Shown: positions 43,878 through 54,740, counted from the stretch's first letter. The stretch is 64,000 nucleotides of DNA from Agarophyton chilense (GCA_030374765.1 JARGXX010000113.1:62001-126000); one strand, 5' to 3'. Numbers and translations: made by a program. The notes: a model not told the origin generated them from the letters alone.

Positions 43878-44540
43878 TGTAGTATCCGCTCTGACGGAGA
43901 GAGCAGACACCTGCGACAGCGTTCGGACTGCCGATGGGTCGCTTGCGGCGTAAGAAAAGGGGTGGTAGAGCTACAACACCAGCGAGCTGGAAGTGGGATG
44001 AAAGGCCACTACTCGCCAGCGAGGGTGAACAGTGCAACTGTAAAACGTTGATGGAACGTAGGTACGAGACGGCTCGTGAAGTGTTTGGGGGCTGACTATC
44101 TATTATAGCTCGTCCGGATCTCCGGTTAAGGAATCCTAAGCGAGGAACAGAACAGTCATGATGCCTATGTTGTCTCCTTTACTTGGAGGCGGCGCTCACC
44201 TCTGGTACACTATATACTGTGTGACAGGGTGAGTGCCCAAATAAATATATAAATAATACCCAGTGGTCAGCCACTTAGCCAAACCAATGTATGGGTACGG
44301 TCCCTAATGGACGTCTAGCTACAAAGGGTAGTAAAACCAGCCACGTGGATCGCCTCTACATGCACCGTTTCAAGCAACTCCACGTGATGCCACGTGTTCC
44401 AACAATGTACCCTGCCTCCTGGCATCCTACGCGGTGTGTCGCTTCTTATCCTAGCACTGACCAGGCCACTCAGTAATGAGTTCCAAACGCGAGTTTGCGA
44501 CAAAGAAACCATCGGAACGCCCAAGTAGTAGAATACTACA
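43878..44540 (-). repeat. solo LTR (element 2 type) inserted in element 3 integrase
   Basis: 663 bp starting TGTAGTATCC and ending ATACTACA, flanked by GCGAT and GCGAG (a 5-bp duplication with one mismatch). It aligns with the element 2 LTR (shared acagcgttcggactgc, gagctacaacac, tccggttaa). The integrase reading frame breaks at FLYLA on one side and resumes at AHFPSLAGHPG on the other, so it is a clean insertion followed by LTR-LTR recombination. Confidence 0.82.
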
Positions 44541-45600
44541 GCGAGGTATAGGAATGGCGCCCTTAGCGAAGTTGGTATTACCCGTTGGAGTGCGCCATCC
44601 AGCAGTGAGCTGCGACATAGTAGTCCAAATCGGTCATAGTCGAAGAGACATCCTGGGGTTCCTACCAATTGGACTGTTTCCTTGCAGTATTTGTCTTCGA
44701 CCTGCGCCTGTAGGACTCACTCAATAGTTATAGGGAGGAGCTCTTTTTCCTCCGGGGTTATCGCATTAACCCGAGGTCGTGCCAAATTGGGCGGTACTGT
44801 CTCCCAGTCCAATAGGTATACTTCGTTCTTCGTTACCTCAGGATCCTCCGATTGCACCTTACCCATAAGGTCATCTGTTTCCGTGTAGTACTGAGGTCCA
44901 TCATCTGTAAAGGGGGTGGGAATTAGGTCGTCCAATGGGGTGTCATCAGTTCCGTCGGTAATGATTCACGACAGGGCATCTGCTGCCTGGTGCTTGATTC
45001 CTGGCCTATAGGTTATCACCTAGTCATATTCTGACAGCCTGCGGCGCCACCTAGCGCGGCGACTCGATGCATCGGTCATATTGAGTAGCCAGCGGAGTGA
45101 GTCATGGTCTGCCCTAATGGTAAACCTGGTTCCCTCGAAGTAGGGACGGATTGTCATGTCAATACGGACCATGCGATGGCTAGACATTCCTTTTCGGTCG
45201 TACTGTAGTTTCGCTCCGCGCTGGTGAGCGTTCTGCTCCAGTAGCCAATAGGTCGATAGTCCTTCGGTGTCTCCTATTCCTGTAGCAGTGCAAAACCCAC
45301 TTGGAAATCAGAGGCATCTGTGTTCAGGACGAAAGGCCGACTGGGCTTTGGTAAGGCCAATATGGGTGGGTTCAGCAATTTGTCCTTTATAGTCTGTAAT
45401 ACCTCGTTCTGGTCGTCAGTAAGGGCTTCGAACTCCGAAAATGTTCCCTTCTTCAGCATCGCATTGAGAGGGGCCTAGATCTTGGCAAACCCTTGGACGA
45501 ACCGTCGCTAAACGTTGCAAAAGCCCACGAAGGATCGTAGTTCCGTGTGGGTCCTAGGAGGCTTTGCCTGGCGAATCGCATTCGTTGTCCGTGTGGCCAC
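44541..45600 (-). pseudogene. element 3 RNase H and integrase N-terminus; RT palm missing
   Basis: From the right: THTELRSFVGFCNV and RRFVQGFAKI (RT connection), a 61-codon frame with LNTDASDFQVGFALLQE (RNase H), decayed RNase H sequence, DWETVPPNLARPRVNAITPE, and the integrase start PGCLFDYDRFGLLCR to LRAPFLYLA. Between the end of the protease/RT leader frame (45603) and THTELRSF, the expected ~170 residues including YxDD are absent, pointing to an internal deletion. Confidence 0.7.
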
Positions 45601-45602
45601 CT

Positions 45603-46790
45603 TTAGCTTTCCTGGCTTTCTTCGCCACAAGGACAAAAAGACTTGCCCATTCGGATTAGTTGGGAGGCGCCCCGCTCTATGAATTGAGCCTTACGTATCT
45701 TTTCCATCTGGTAGGCGACAACTTCCCTAGCTTCAAGGCCGGTACGGTATGGGTGCTGGAACTGTGGTCTAGCATCATCCAGAAGGTCATTGCGGAGCGT
45801 AGTGGCTCTTATTGTGCCCAATCTACCTGGCCACATGGCCTGGTATTCTTTGAGGAGATCCAGTACCTGGGGCCTATAGGATTCGAATTCTTCGCCGATG
45901 GCGAGCGTCCCCTCCCAAGAGTCGATGTCCTCGTCGGGAGTTGGCGTCGCAATATTATCCATTTGTGCCTCCATAACGGGCACGGGCGCGGGTAGAGTGA
46001 TACTAATCACTGTACCTTTTAGTAACCGCACGGGTTTATCTCGGAAGTTGCTGATTGCAACCAAAAAGGACCAGTTGGGGTGGATGTCCATTACTCCATT
46101 GGCCATTAAGGTAAGGTGCTTCAGAACCGTTTTCGGGTGGTTCTGAATCGTTACGAGACCTGAGTACTGGAAATGGACCGATACAGCGATTTGGGTCATC
46201 GGCGGTATCGCTATGGCTTTTGAGAGGCGAACCTTATTGGACTTCGTGTTTTCGGAGACAACCGCTCGTTGGCGGTTTGCTTCTGGCTTTAGGGTTGAAC
46301 CAGTTATGGAGATGGAAGGTGCGCGATAAAACGCGACTTTCGTAAGGCCAGGATGAATGGACTTGATGTATCGATCGATAAAGGAGGTCCCTAGGAGTGC
46401 CTCGGCGCCCAAGTTAGGACATACAAGAAACCACGTGCGGACTTTTAAGTGTCCTGCCTGGAGGTAAAGTAGTACTATCCCTTTAATGTCCATTTGTCTA
46501 CGAGGCGCATCGGTAATCCTTGGGGTCTTCCTTGTCTGAACGATATCTTGCCAACCCAGTGGGAGCAGCTTAAAGTGGACCAAGTTGGGACCAGTGCGTG
46601 TGTCCAATACGGCTGTGGTCACTTGAGAGTTGTTGGAACGAAGTCCTACGGTTACCCGAACTTTATAGTTCTCTTTCCTAAGGATACAGACGGGGTCTTT
46701 ACTGTGTTCCAATTGTGGTTCATCCTGAGTGGTCAATTGTGGGTGGTTCGTATTTGGAGGTGAGGAGCTCTTTGGCTCATGGCCGTCCAA
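45603..46790 (-). pseudogene. element 3 protease and RT leader, 395 codons
   Basis: The largest open frame in element 3. The protease active site reads VLDTRTGPNLVHFKLLP; element 4 has VLDTGAAPNLIH, so the Gly after DT is displaced. AEALLGTSFIDRYI is the protease flap-end motif (xLLGxxF). A linker with LSKAIAIPPMTQIAVSV follows, similar to element 4. The last part (QFQHPYRTGLEAREVVAYQM) is the RT thumb-side leader before the deletion at about 45600. Confidence 0.78.
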
Positions 46791-46840
46791 TTGGTTGAGG
46801 CAGGGGCTTAAAGAGGGAGGATTTGCCTCGAGTCGTCCCT

Positions 46841-49055
46841 CTAGGAGTTTTCTGATGGGGTTTCCGTTTCTTCCTGAGGATGGGGTTCTTCTACGGGGTC
46901 GTCCGTATGATCTACAATGGAGTGGACCTGTGGGGCTTTGATCGGAGTGTCTGGAGGCGTGGCATAGTGTGAGCTCCCAGGGGTCCCTGTGGTTCGTTGC
47001 TGTGCCCTGTTATACATTCCTTCGGATCTCCGCACCCGGAAGTTCTCTTCTCTTAGGGCTAGGAGGGTTTTACATGCGTCTTCAGACAGATACCTCGTCC
47101 AATCACACGGCTAGGTCACTGACAGGCAGAGGAAGCAGGCCCTTGGGGAGCGAACAAAAACGTCCTTGCGGAGCGGAAAGGGAGAATACTTAAATGTGGG
47201 TGGTCCAGTGGTGGCTGTAGTTCCCTGGGAGGTGTATGATAAGAGCCCAGACGGAGGAGCACTGAAATTGCCAGCGAGGACATCTCCCAAATCAGCGTAA
47301 TGGAGTGAAGCATCCATGTCCGACTCCTTGGAGCTAACCAAATGGGCTTGGTTGGATTTACGCAATGGAGTTGCGTGTCCTCTGGTTATATCAGCGTTGC
47401 GCCTTGAGGTCCTGTAAGTTTTGACATAACCCTCGGCGTAGGTAACGAGCCTTTGGAAGGAGTATTGCGGGGTTTTCCGTGTGGTAATTGCGCACATGTG
47501 TCCGAATGGCAGGGAAAAATCCCATGATGAAGTGAAGTTTAAGGCGTCCTTCGGAAAACACGTTTCCACATCCGTAAGCCTTCTTCCACAGATCGTCCGC
47601 GAAAGCTGATTCGGTCATGTTGGAGCTCTGCCTAAAGGATATTACTTCCTGGTGGGCGTCCATTATAACGTCATCCGTGGCGTAAGTTTCCAAGAGGGAA
47701 TGAACAACCTGAGGGTATGACCTGAGGAGCTCACGGTCTTGAGAATCCACGAGGTCAGTTGTGCCAGATATCTTCGAAACCACTCGGTCACGCGCCTGTC
47801 CTGTAAGGAAGAATGGGAAAAGATACAGAGCAGCGCCCTCGTAGACACCGTACTAATCGAAGGCCGTACGGAACAAACTGAGAAACCTAACGACAGCAAT
47901 GGGATCGGAGCCCGAGTACTTGTCCTTAATGGTTAGTTGCATCCGTTTGGCCCATTTGGCGACTCTGCGAACCAACGAACCAGAATATTTCGCGGATCTG
48001 TCCGCCAGCCGGTAATTCCAGTGGTCTAGAACCTTAAAGAAAAGTTCGTTTGTGGTTGTCAGTGGTCTGAGGCCTCAAACTGCAGCCTCATCCACTTCCG
48101 AGTCGGTCGTTTTGGTCGAGGCCGATTCGGAATCACTCGTGTCCGAATGGTATCTTCTCTTGCTTCTTCTGTTCTTCTTTCTCCTACGGTTGCTTCTTTT
48201 CTTTCCAGTGGAGTAGGGAACTAAAGGATCGATCTCTCTATCTGATCCGATGGAGCTCTCAGGTCGCTTTACCTCATATAATCCATCTGGTGGGACCAGC
48301 GGTCTCTCTTGTAGACGCAGAGCTTCTCTTCTGCTCCTCGCTTGTCCCTCCCTTGGATTGTCCTGATGGGCAACCTGTCTCTCATATAGACGCGGAGCTT
48401 CTCTTCTGCTCCTAGACTGGCCCACCATGGGGATTTCTTGATGGTATTCCCGTCGAGGGGCGGATAACGCCGCCACTCCTGGGGGTTTCGTAGGAGGTTG
48501 CCGTATGGAGACCGGATGGTTAATTTGTGGTGGGGTGGTCCTAGGGACCAAATTGCCTGCCTAGCGGGTGACGGCTCTTTGAACGGCCTGTAGGAGGGAG
48601 TCTATGAATAAGTCAGAGTCCAATACCTAAGGGACAATTCGCGCGATGAGGTAATCCGTATGGTCAGCGATCGTCGTAGCGAGTCGCACTTCCATAATGA
48701 AATCCACGTGGGTTGAGCAGAGCTCACGGAGACGGGGCCAGAGAAGGTCGGCAAGACCTGCAGGCAGATTTTCTCGAATTCCATCGGTCTGGGGGGTTTC
48801 TCCTTGAGGTATCCTTGGTGTAGAGGTGGCCCTGGTGAGGCGTTCTCGTAAACGCGCTGCCACCGTGGGTTCCCGGCGAATCCTTTCAGGGTTATCCAGT
48901 GGGGTCAGTACTTCTGGCAGCTGGCTCCTTGTGGCCCTGCGGTCGCTAGCGGTATCAACCTGAGGGTCAAGCGACATCGCCGGCGTTGTAGTCGCACTTT
49001 TTCCTGCCGTAGGAGATCTATGGTCGGGTCGGTTGCGTGTGTTTCCTGCATCCAT
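46841..49055 (-). pseudogene. element 3 gag, multiply broken
   Basis: The first frame (49055-48627) starts MDAGNTRNRPDHRSPTAGKS. The second (48551-48075) is Arg/Pro-rich and ends with a strongly basic block (KKRSNRRRKKNRRSKRRY) then an acidic tail. The capsid follows in 48060-47391 (SDPIAVVRFLSLFRTAFD, KISGTTDLVDSQDRELLRSY, GCGNVFSEGRLKLHFIMGFF). A degenerate zinc knuckle (CFLC) lies near 47130. At least four interruptions. Confidence 0.72.
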
Positions 49056-49160
49056 AATGGCGGTTGCGTCTGTACTTCTGGTCCACTAGGGAATTAAACT
49101 AAAGGTTAGAATCCGAATAATTCTTCGTTCCAGTGGTCCGTTCAATTTTTCCAAAGGTTT

Positions 49161-49177
49161 CTAAGTCGGGAGACCAA
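49161..49177 (-). promoter_or_regulatory. element 3 primer-binding site
   Basis: Three bases inside the 5' LTR the minus strand reads TGGTCTCCCGACTTAG. The first ten bases fit the complement of a tRNA-Tyr-like 3' end. Confidence 0.55.
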
Positions 49178-49179
49178 AA

Positions 49180-49626
49180 TGTAACGCAATGACTTGTTAA
49201 GTTAGCGCACAGGTCTCGACCGGTGGGAGCGTGGTAGGGCGGGTCCTAAGGTTCGAATCCTTGACGGCTGCACTTCCAGGATGCTTGGTGCAATGGGCTG
49301 GCGTTTACTGCGTATTCCTACATGTTGGAACTACAGAAACGATGGTTTGAAGACTAAAGGGTCGAACTAATATACCAAAGGGGGTCATTTAGTATCCTAA
49401 CGGTACCTACCGTACTCTAAGGGAGAAGCGTCACTCGAGCCAAGTAAATAGTACTGGCGAGGGGCTGAGATCTCCCTGGCACTGTAGTGTTAATCCATTA
49501 CACTAATAAAATAACATTAATAATCTACATGAGTTTAGCTGAGGTCGACCCGTACACGTGTCCCCTGCAAGATCCTTCAGGGCCCGCCGGCTTACAGAGC
49601 TCATCCGCTATCATCGCTCCTTCACA
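49180..49626 (-). repeat. element 3 LTR, right copy (5' in element orientation)
   Basis: 447 bp. A perfect B-box-like GGTTCGAATCC lies at about 49250, preceded by a D-arm-like gtggtagggcg. The GTTGT duplication follows at 49627. Confidence 0.92.
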
Positions 49627-50530
49627 GTTGTACTTTTGGTTCGTGGAGGGGTTCGTAGAGAGAGTTGGAGTGGGGGATGTGGTTGAGTTTTAGTTGGTGC
49701 AGGGTTTAGTAGCGGACGAGGTTGCGGCGGTGATTGAGTGGACGTTGGTACGGGGGTTAGTTGCGGACGGGGTGGTGGCTGCAGATGATGTTTTGGTTGT
49801 GGTGGTACAAAATGTTGGTTGTGAAGGCGGAGTTGGGGTTGGAATTAGAATTGGTAGGAAATCGAGGAAGGTTTGTCGCACTTGGGGGGGGGGGCGGTGA
49901 AGAAGATTAGGAAATGTGATGATTAGTGGCGGACGAGTTTGCTTCGGCAGATTATGTATGGGTGATGGTGGTACAAACGTTAGTTAATGAGGCGAAGTTG
50001 GGATGTTCATTGGATTTAGTAGGAAATCGGGTAAGATGTGTCACACTAGAGATGGCAGTGGAGAAGATGATATCACGATGACGACAGTTGAGGCAAAGTT
50101 TAATGAAGTGTGGAAGCAGTCGGTGCGCGGATTCCGACAAAACGGCCAGTTGGAGCGGTAGTTTTCAAAAGGGGGGTGCGTAGCATGCAGCATTGAATGC
50201 AGCTTGGATGCAGCTTGGATGAAAGCGCTAAAAGAGAAGGGAGGAGAGAGGGGCCGCGGCGCGGGGATGGAGATAGCGGACTGCGGCTGCATTCCAAGGC
50301 ATGAGCAGCGCGGTAGACGTGTGGTACGCGGCGAGCTGGAGCTTAAGAATGAATAGGGTTGGACGAGAGCAAGGAGGAGGGGACGGGGAAAGAGAGAGAC
50401 ATGGGTGGTGGTGGTGGTGGTTATGGTGGTGGTTTGACCAAGGTCATGCTCAGGGTAGCAGAGAGCCGGGGCTGTAGCAAGCGGAAGCAAGGAGAAAAAA
50501 AGGATGTGGCACCGTTTAGTTAGAGTGACA
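49627..50530. repeat. low-complexity G/T-rich tract with a duplicated ~85-bp segment
   Basis: About 49800-49880 and 49968-50048 share ggtggtacaaa, gaggcgaagttgg-type and taggaaatcg segments, indicating a degenerate duplication with a spacing near 168 bp. Short GGT runs occur near 50403-50432. Frames across this tract are Thr/Ser/Pro-rich and probably not genes. Confidence 0.5.
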
Positions 50531-50749
50531 GGTTGTAAGCGTTGAGGGGGTGGCGACCGTGCGGGAAGACGGAATGGTGGCGGCGGCGAGGAGGCTGGAC
50601 GTTCGGGGAGCGTGTGATGAGTGGAGGCATCGTCGCTGCCGGCTGTTTAGGACGTTCGCAGACCACCGTGGGCGTATGCAGTGATACTGGGCATCGGTCT
50701 ACTTTTGAAACGGCTGCACGTGCCTGCGTCCTTTTGGGCGTGCATGTCA

Positions 50750-52700
50750 CAAAAGCACTACGTGTGCAATGCACACTTCCATCATCCTCTATGCCAATTT
50801 TTCGTTAGCTTCACCTCTCTTTGTGCGCCCCGTTTAGTCCCGTATGCACACACCAATGCCACATCAAGGGGAGTCAGCTTGCACATTCGTTGGATCTCCT
50901 TTGGTACTGGTGCCAAAACTACAGCGAATCTATCGAACCGCACACTGCGTTTCTTCTGTCGTGACCTCAAGCTCTTCCCGAACATCAAAGGGTGACATGC
51001 TATTGTGATTTCAAAAGTCAGGAGCAAGCGATTCCGTTCGACCTACTATTTCAATGGCTTGCTGTCATGTCATGCTGCAGTTTCTTTCGTCATCACTCTC
51101 ACGTTTGCCTACCAAATGTTTGCTCACCATGCTTGATTGGCAATTTCCAATCCTTTTCCATACCGTTCGCATTGATCAAGGCAAGGGCAAGTATATTAGT
51201 CCACTTCATCCCCAAAAATCGATGCTGCAAACATCACATCCACCTCACCTGATTCATTTCTCGCTTGCATTCCTTAACCATGCAAAGCAATTGAACATGA
51301 GAATAGGTAACTCCTATATCTCGCTCTTACTTTCTCCACCGACGGCCATAATGCCAAGCGATTTGGTTCAGTTAAATGAGGTACTTTCCAAACTTCGTCC
51401 CATCTCTCTTCACTCATCCGCGCCAGATGGGCACATCTGCTTTTGATGCGCGTCACAGCACACGAACTCGCCTTGCAAAATCAGACCACTCTTGCATGAT
51501 ACTTTGAAGCTATCAGGTTGCAATGATGATACAGACATGGACGTTTCCAGGCGTGAATTTTCTCTTTATTTCTGTGATAGACATCCCCTTCGCATTTTTT
51601 CGTTAGACACAACCCATCACCAAAGAGCTGGGAGTAAGTAGCTCGATACCCGGACAGCACAAACAAGTGTCGGCATCTCTTGGAAAAGACCTAACTGGCC
51701 ATTTTCACACGACTACTAATTTCTCTGCGCACGTATTTGATGAAACAGGGTTTCTTCCAGAGACTATGGAAGGCCGCCACCTCCCCAAAAGCTTCAAATA
51801 GAGCGATCACTAAATCATTGAAACACCGCCATTCGGCATCAGTTTGCTTCTCATCGACTTTGGCCGCTTTCTCTTCGCGTTCGGTTCCCTTTTCATCGTA
51901 TACTCGAGGCACGCAGATGTAGCCAACGAGATGTCTTGCTTTATCCTTGGCGCTACTTTCAGCGTCTTAATTCATGGCTTCGAAATCTTGGGAGGTTGGT
52001 GGTATTTGCGCAATAACAAACGATAAGTCATATTCGGCCATGAGATCTTCAGTATCGCAAAAAGTTCTTGCGGCAGCATTATATCCCAGAGAGCGCTCTC
52101 CCACTCAAGCTCAAGAGAAAGAGTTGATCTTACACCCAGGAAAAGGTATGAAGGAGTGAATGGTTGTGGATAGTCACTTTCCCTTAAACTCAAAACGTTA
52201 ATGAAAAATCGCGTAACCATTTTTCAAACCTCCTGCTCGAATGAAAATCGGCTATTTCATAATTTCGCGTAACCACGCTGTCCAAAGCAGGAACGATTTG
52301 ACGAAAATTTGACCTTTCAATCATCATCTCAGCGATGCTGCTCAACTGCAAGGTTTAGGATGGAGGAAATCTTTTCTTGAAGCTCTCTCAATGGGGATTC
52401 CACTCCCACCTCACACCGCGGCTCTATCATATCTGCCATAGCTGCCGCTATGCGCACACGCTCCTTCAACACCGGCTTTTTCTGCGCGGTGCAGACTTGC
52501 TAGCCGTCCATCTTTCGCCGCGCAGTCCTGCCTTTCACACTGAAAGCCTGGCGAGGGAAGTGCCTGGTAATGGTGTATTCTTCGCAACATGCATCCTTTG
52601 GCAGGCGCTTTTCCCACTTCCATTGATGTTGACTGGTGTTGGGCGCGTTATTGTTCGCTACATAATGACGAAGCTTTCAAAAACTGAGCATCAGCAACAC
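50750..52700 (-). pseudogene. unidentified coding region in several pieces
   Basis: Going leftward on the minus strand, protein-like pieces appear in changing frames. They are FSVKGRTARRKMDG, stop, QVCTAQKKPVLKERVRIAAA, SPLRELQEKISSILNLAVEQ (about 52680-52340); MMIERSNFRQIVPALDSVVT (about 52320-52190); NAAARTFCDTEDLMAEYDLS (about 52090-51970); DAESSAKDKARHLVGYICVP and WRCFNDLVIALFEAFGEVAA (51965-51691, ending SSRVKMAS); MSEERWDEVWKVPHLTEPNR (51415-51320); and RFDRFAVVLAPVPKEIQRMC (about 50960-50782). Either an intron-containing gene with lesions or the remnant of a transposon gene. I recognise no family. Confidence 0.4.
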
Positions 52701-52770
52701 TAGGCTCGCCTTGGGGGTAGTGTGTTCACATTCTTCCGCTATTATCGACATGAGATGCTCGTCCTGTTTC

Positions 52771-52789
52771 TCTCTCTCTCTCTCTCGCA
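52771..52789 (+). repeat. CT dinucleotide microsatellite
   Basis: About nine CT units in a row. Confidence 0.85.
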
Positions 52790-52837
52790 TTGAAGTGATT
52801 CTTTTTGCTTTGGCTTCAGTCGTTCGCAAACAGAAGG

Positions 52838-52912
52838 AAAACGGACGGAGGTGAAACGGACGGAGGTGAAACGGACGGAGGTGAAACGGACGGAGGTGCA
52901 ACGGACAGAATG
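52838..52912 (+). repeat. 15-bp minisatellite
   Basis: About 4.7 copies of acggacggaggtgaa. On the minus strand it encodes the five-residue repeat HLRPF, so an apparent short frame there is a by-product. Confidence 0.85.
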
Positions 52913-53419
52913 GTTACTTAAGGCGCCGAACATAGTAGTTGCCTCTGACGAAGAATGTAGTGTGAGAACTAATCCTCCAACGTAATTAGAGAGAAATGAG
53001 TGACGAAACTCGTACGCGGACATTTCAACCACAAAAACACACGCACCTCGATCTAACCCCGAAACAGACACTCGACTCCGAAACGACACTAATAATACTA
53101 ACGAAGGGGTAACTGCGAAGCATCCGTCCCAAACAGCCTCCCTCTTTGTAGACGCAGACGTAAAACGAACTGGCAGGAGCACAACTATCGATCTTCAGGG
53201 CCACAGAGACCGACACCGACTCGAGCTCCCTGTCCATCGTGAAGATCCCACAGCCATACAACCACCAACGCCCACTAAACCAGAACAGCCTGAAGGAAAT
53301 ACAAGACCAGGTACGTCCTCACACCAACCAACACCAACAGTCGACAAGGCATCCACACGAAAAGAAATGCCCTCGATCGTGGGATCCGTAAAATCTGATC
53401 TACAACATTGGGGGACCCC
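52913..53419. other. no recognisable feature
   Basis: Overlapping frames on the minus strand are Val/Cys/Ser-rich and carry no motif I can name. They probably arise from the lack of TAA/TAG on that strand. Confidence 0.35.
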
Positions 53420-54310
53420 ACACCAACTACAGTGTTTGGTGGGAGGTAACACTCAAGAGAAAGCACTGTACAACGAAGGCTTTTACTATATTGTAGGGAG
53501 GCCACCACACCCAACCAGTTTGGGATGCGGGGTTGCAACGGATAATCATATGATAGCAATTGGTACATTGGAATATGCGCATTTCGTGGATACGTTGGCT
53601 TTTTATGAGGCGGAATAGGGTGCGGGGCGTGAAAGCGGCTTGGTGGCTTATGCGAAAATAGGGTGTTGGAGGGTACCTGTTTTTCCTGGTCAGCAGCTCG
53701 GCGGTCTTCCGCCCCAATAGCCGACAAAATTCGTTCGGCCTGGGAACCATGTCTCTCCCGTTTCTCCGAATCCTTTTTGAAACCGTACTGAACAGTGACA
53801 GGAATGTTGCAATCGTATTGAACATTCATTGCTGCGATAGCAGCATCGAATTGCTCGAAGCAGAAATACTTAAGGAAACCAAATCGCTTCGATTGGTTGG
53901 GTTTCGGATCCCGCATGATAAATGGCGCTTCTACAAAGGGGCATAACGCTTAAAACGCGTCAAATAATAGTCTCCCGTTGACGTTATTCCCCATATTTAC
54001 AATGAAAAGGGTTGCATTGACGTCCTGGGTGCGACGAACGACGGTGGAATGAGAGATTTGCATTGGTTTTGAATCACCCTGGACTAGATGGAGTCCCTTT
54101 GAACCGTACAGGGCGTCTAACGGGGTGTAAAACTCACAAAAACCGTAGCGAAAATGCTCGCCCGTGATGCAATTGCGCGGGATATACAAATGGCGGACGG
54201 GGGTGGCTTGGACTATGAGCTCCTGTAAGAGGGCATCTCATGCATTGTCATGGAGTGGTCGTACCCAAACGTGGTTGCTGCTTATTCGATTCCGGAAACA
54301 CTCGCTCAGC
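53420..54310 (-). pseudogene. SF3B4-like splicing factor (two RRMs), interrupted by stops
   Basis: One minus-strand frame reads NHVWVRPLHDNA, TGA, DALLQELIVQATPVRHLYIP, RNCITGEHFRYGFCEF (RRM1 with RNP1 YGFCEF), then NATLFIVNMGNN (RNP2 of RRM2). It continues LLFDAF, TAA, ALCPFVEAPFIMRDPKPNQS, KRFGFLKYF (RNP1 of RRM2), DAAIAAMNVQYDCNIPVTVQ and YGFKKDSEKRERHGSQAERI. This is the order and spacing of SF3B4/SAP49, the U2 snRNP SF3b subunit near the branch point, including the conserved FKKDS...ERHGS...ER signature and a Pro-rich tail. Two in-frame stops in an otherwise single frame, plus changed aromatic residues, mark a pseudogene. No intron is visible, so it may be a processed copy. Confidence 0.75.
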
Positions 54311-54489
54311 CAAGCGTCGTGGACGTGATTGGAAAGAAGGTCTGTGTCTAAAATAGAGCGTGAAGTTCAAGTGAGAACATTATTTGGAGACTCTTGAAAA
54401 CTCAATTTTCGTAGGCATAAGTTTTAAATGAAATTTTCACCCTCAGACTGGATGAACTACAGTCGAGAAACTGCTCAAATTCTCTGGTG

Positions 54490-54740
54490 AGTCAGTGATT
54501 TCCACCTCTGCAAGAACCCTCAGACATTCTTCAATCCGGACGTTTTTGCCATAATTGAAACATGGCTAGAACACACTGCGCCACACCCTGCACTGCGCGC
54601 CTGCACTTGGCTCCTGTCCCAACGAGACCCTTTTCTGGGAGGGGATTTGTTTATGAGTCTACTCATGCATGTCAAGAATTGGGATGAAATTGTTCCAGAA
54701 CCAACTATATAAAATCGAGTAAAATCCGAGACCTCTATGG
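54490..54740 (+). pseudogene. possible LINE endonuclease fragment
   Basis: The plus strand reads NPDVFAIIETWLEHTAPHPA, then LLSQRDPFLGGDLFMSLLMH and a TAA. NPDVFAIxETWL resembles the conserved Asn/Glu motif of AP-like endonucleases in non-LTR retrotransposons, and DPFLGG fits the R-GGG motif that follows. The fragment is short and no RT is nearby. Confidence 0.35.

Larger units (their letters stand above)
40503..49626 (-). mobile_element. Ty3-type chromodomain retrotransposon with antisense ORF (element 3)
   Basis: A 9,124-bp element with two 447-bp LTRs (TGTAAC...CTTCACA) and a perfect 5-bp duplication GTTGT at 40498-40502 and 49627-49631. The minus strand encodes gag, protease, RT/RNase H (with the RT palm missing), integrase and chromodomain. 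A plus-strand ORF follows between the chromodomain and the 3' LTR. The LTRs differ at roughly 50 of 447 positions (about 88% identity), so it is older than element 1. A 663-bp solo LTR interrupts the integrase. Confidence 0.92.

Noticed and set aside
49690-50530. Thr/Ser/Pro-rich frames on the minus strand and Val/Gly-rich frames on the plus strand
   Set aside because: They follow from G/T-rich low-complexity repeats and show no domain.
52677-52901. Minus-strand frame with repeated HLRPF
   Set aside because: It is a direct translation of the 15-bp minisatellite.
53420-54310. Alternative genetic code (stop codon reassignment) to explain in-frame stops in several genes
   Set aside because: All three stop codons (TAG, TGA, TAA) appear within broken frames and also end normal frames, so ordinary pseudogene decay explains them.
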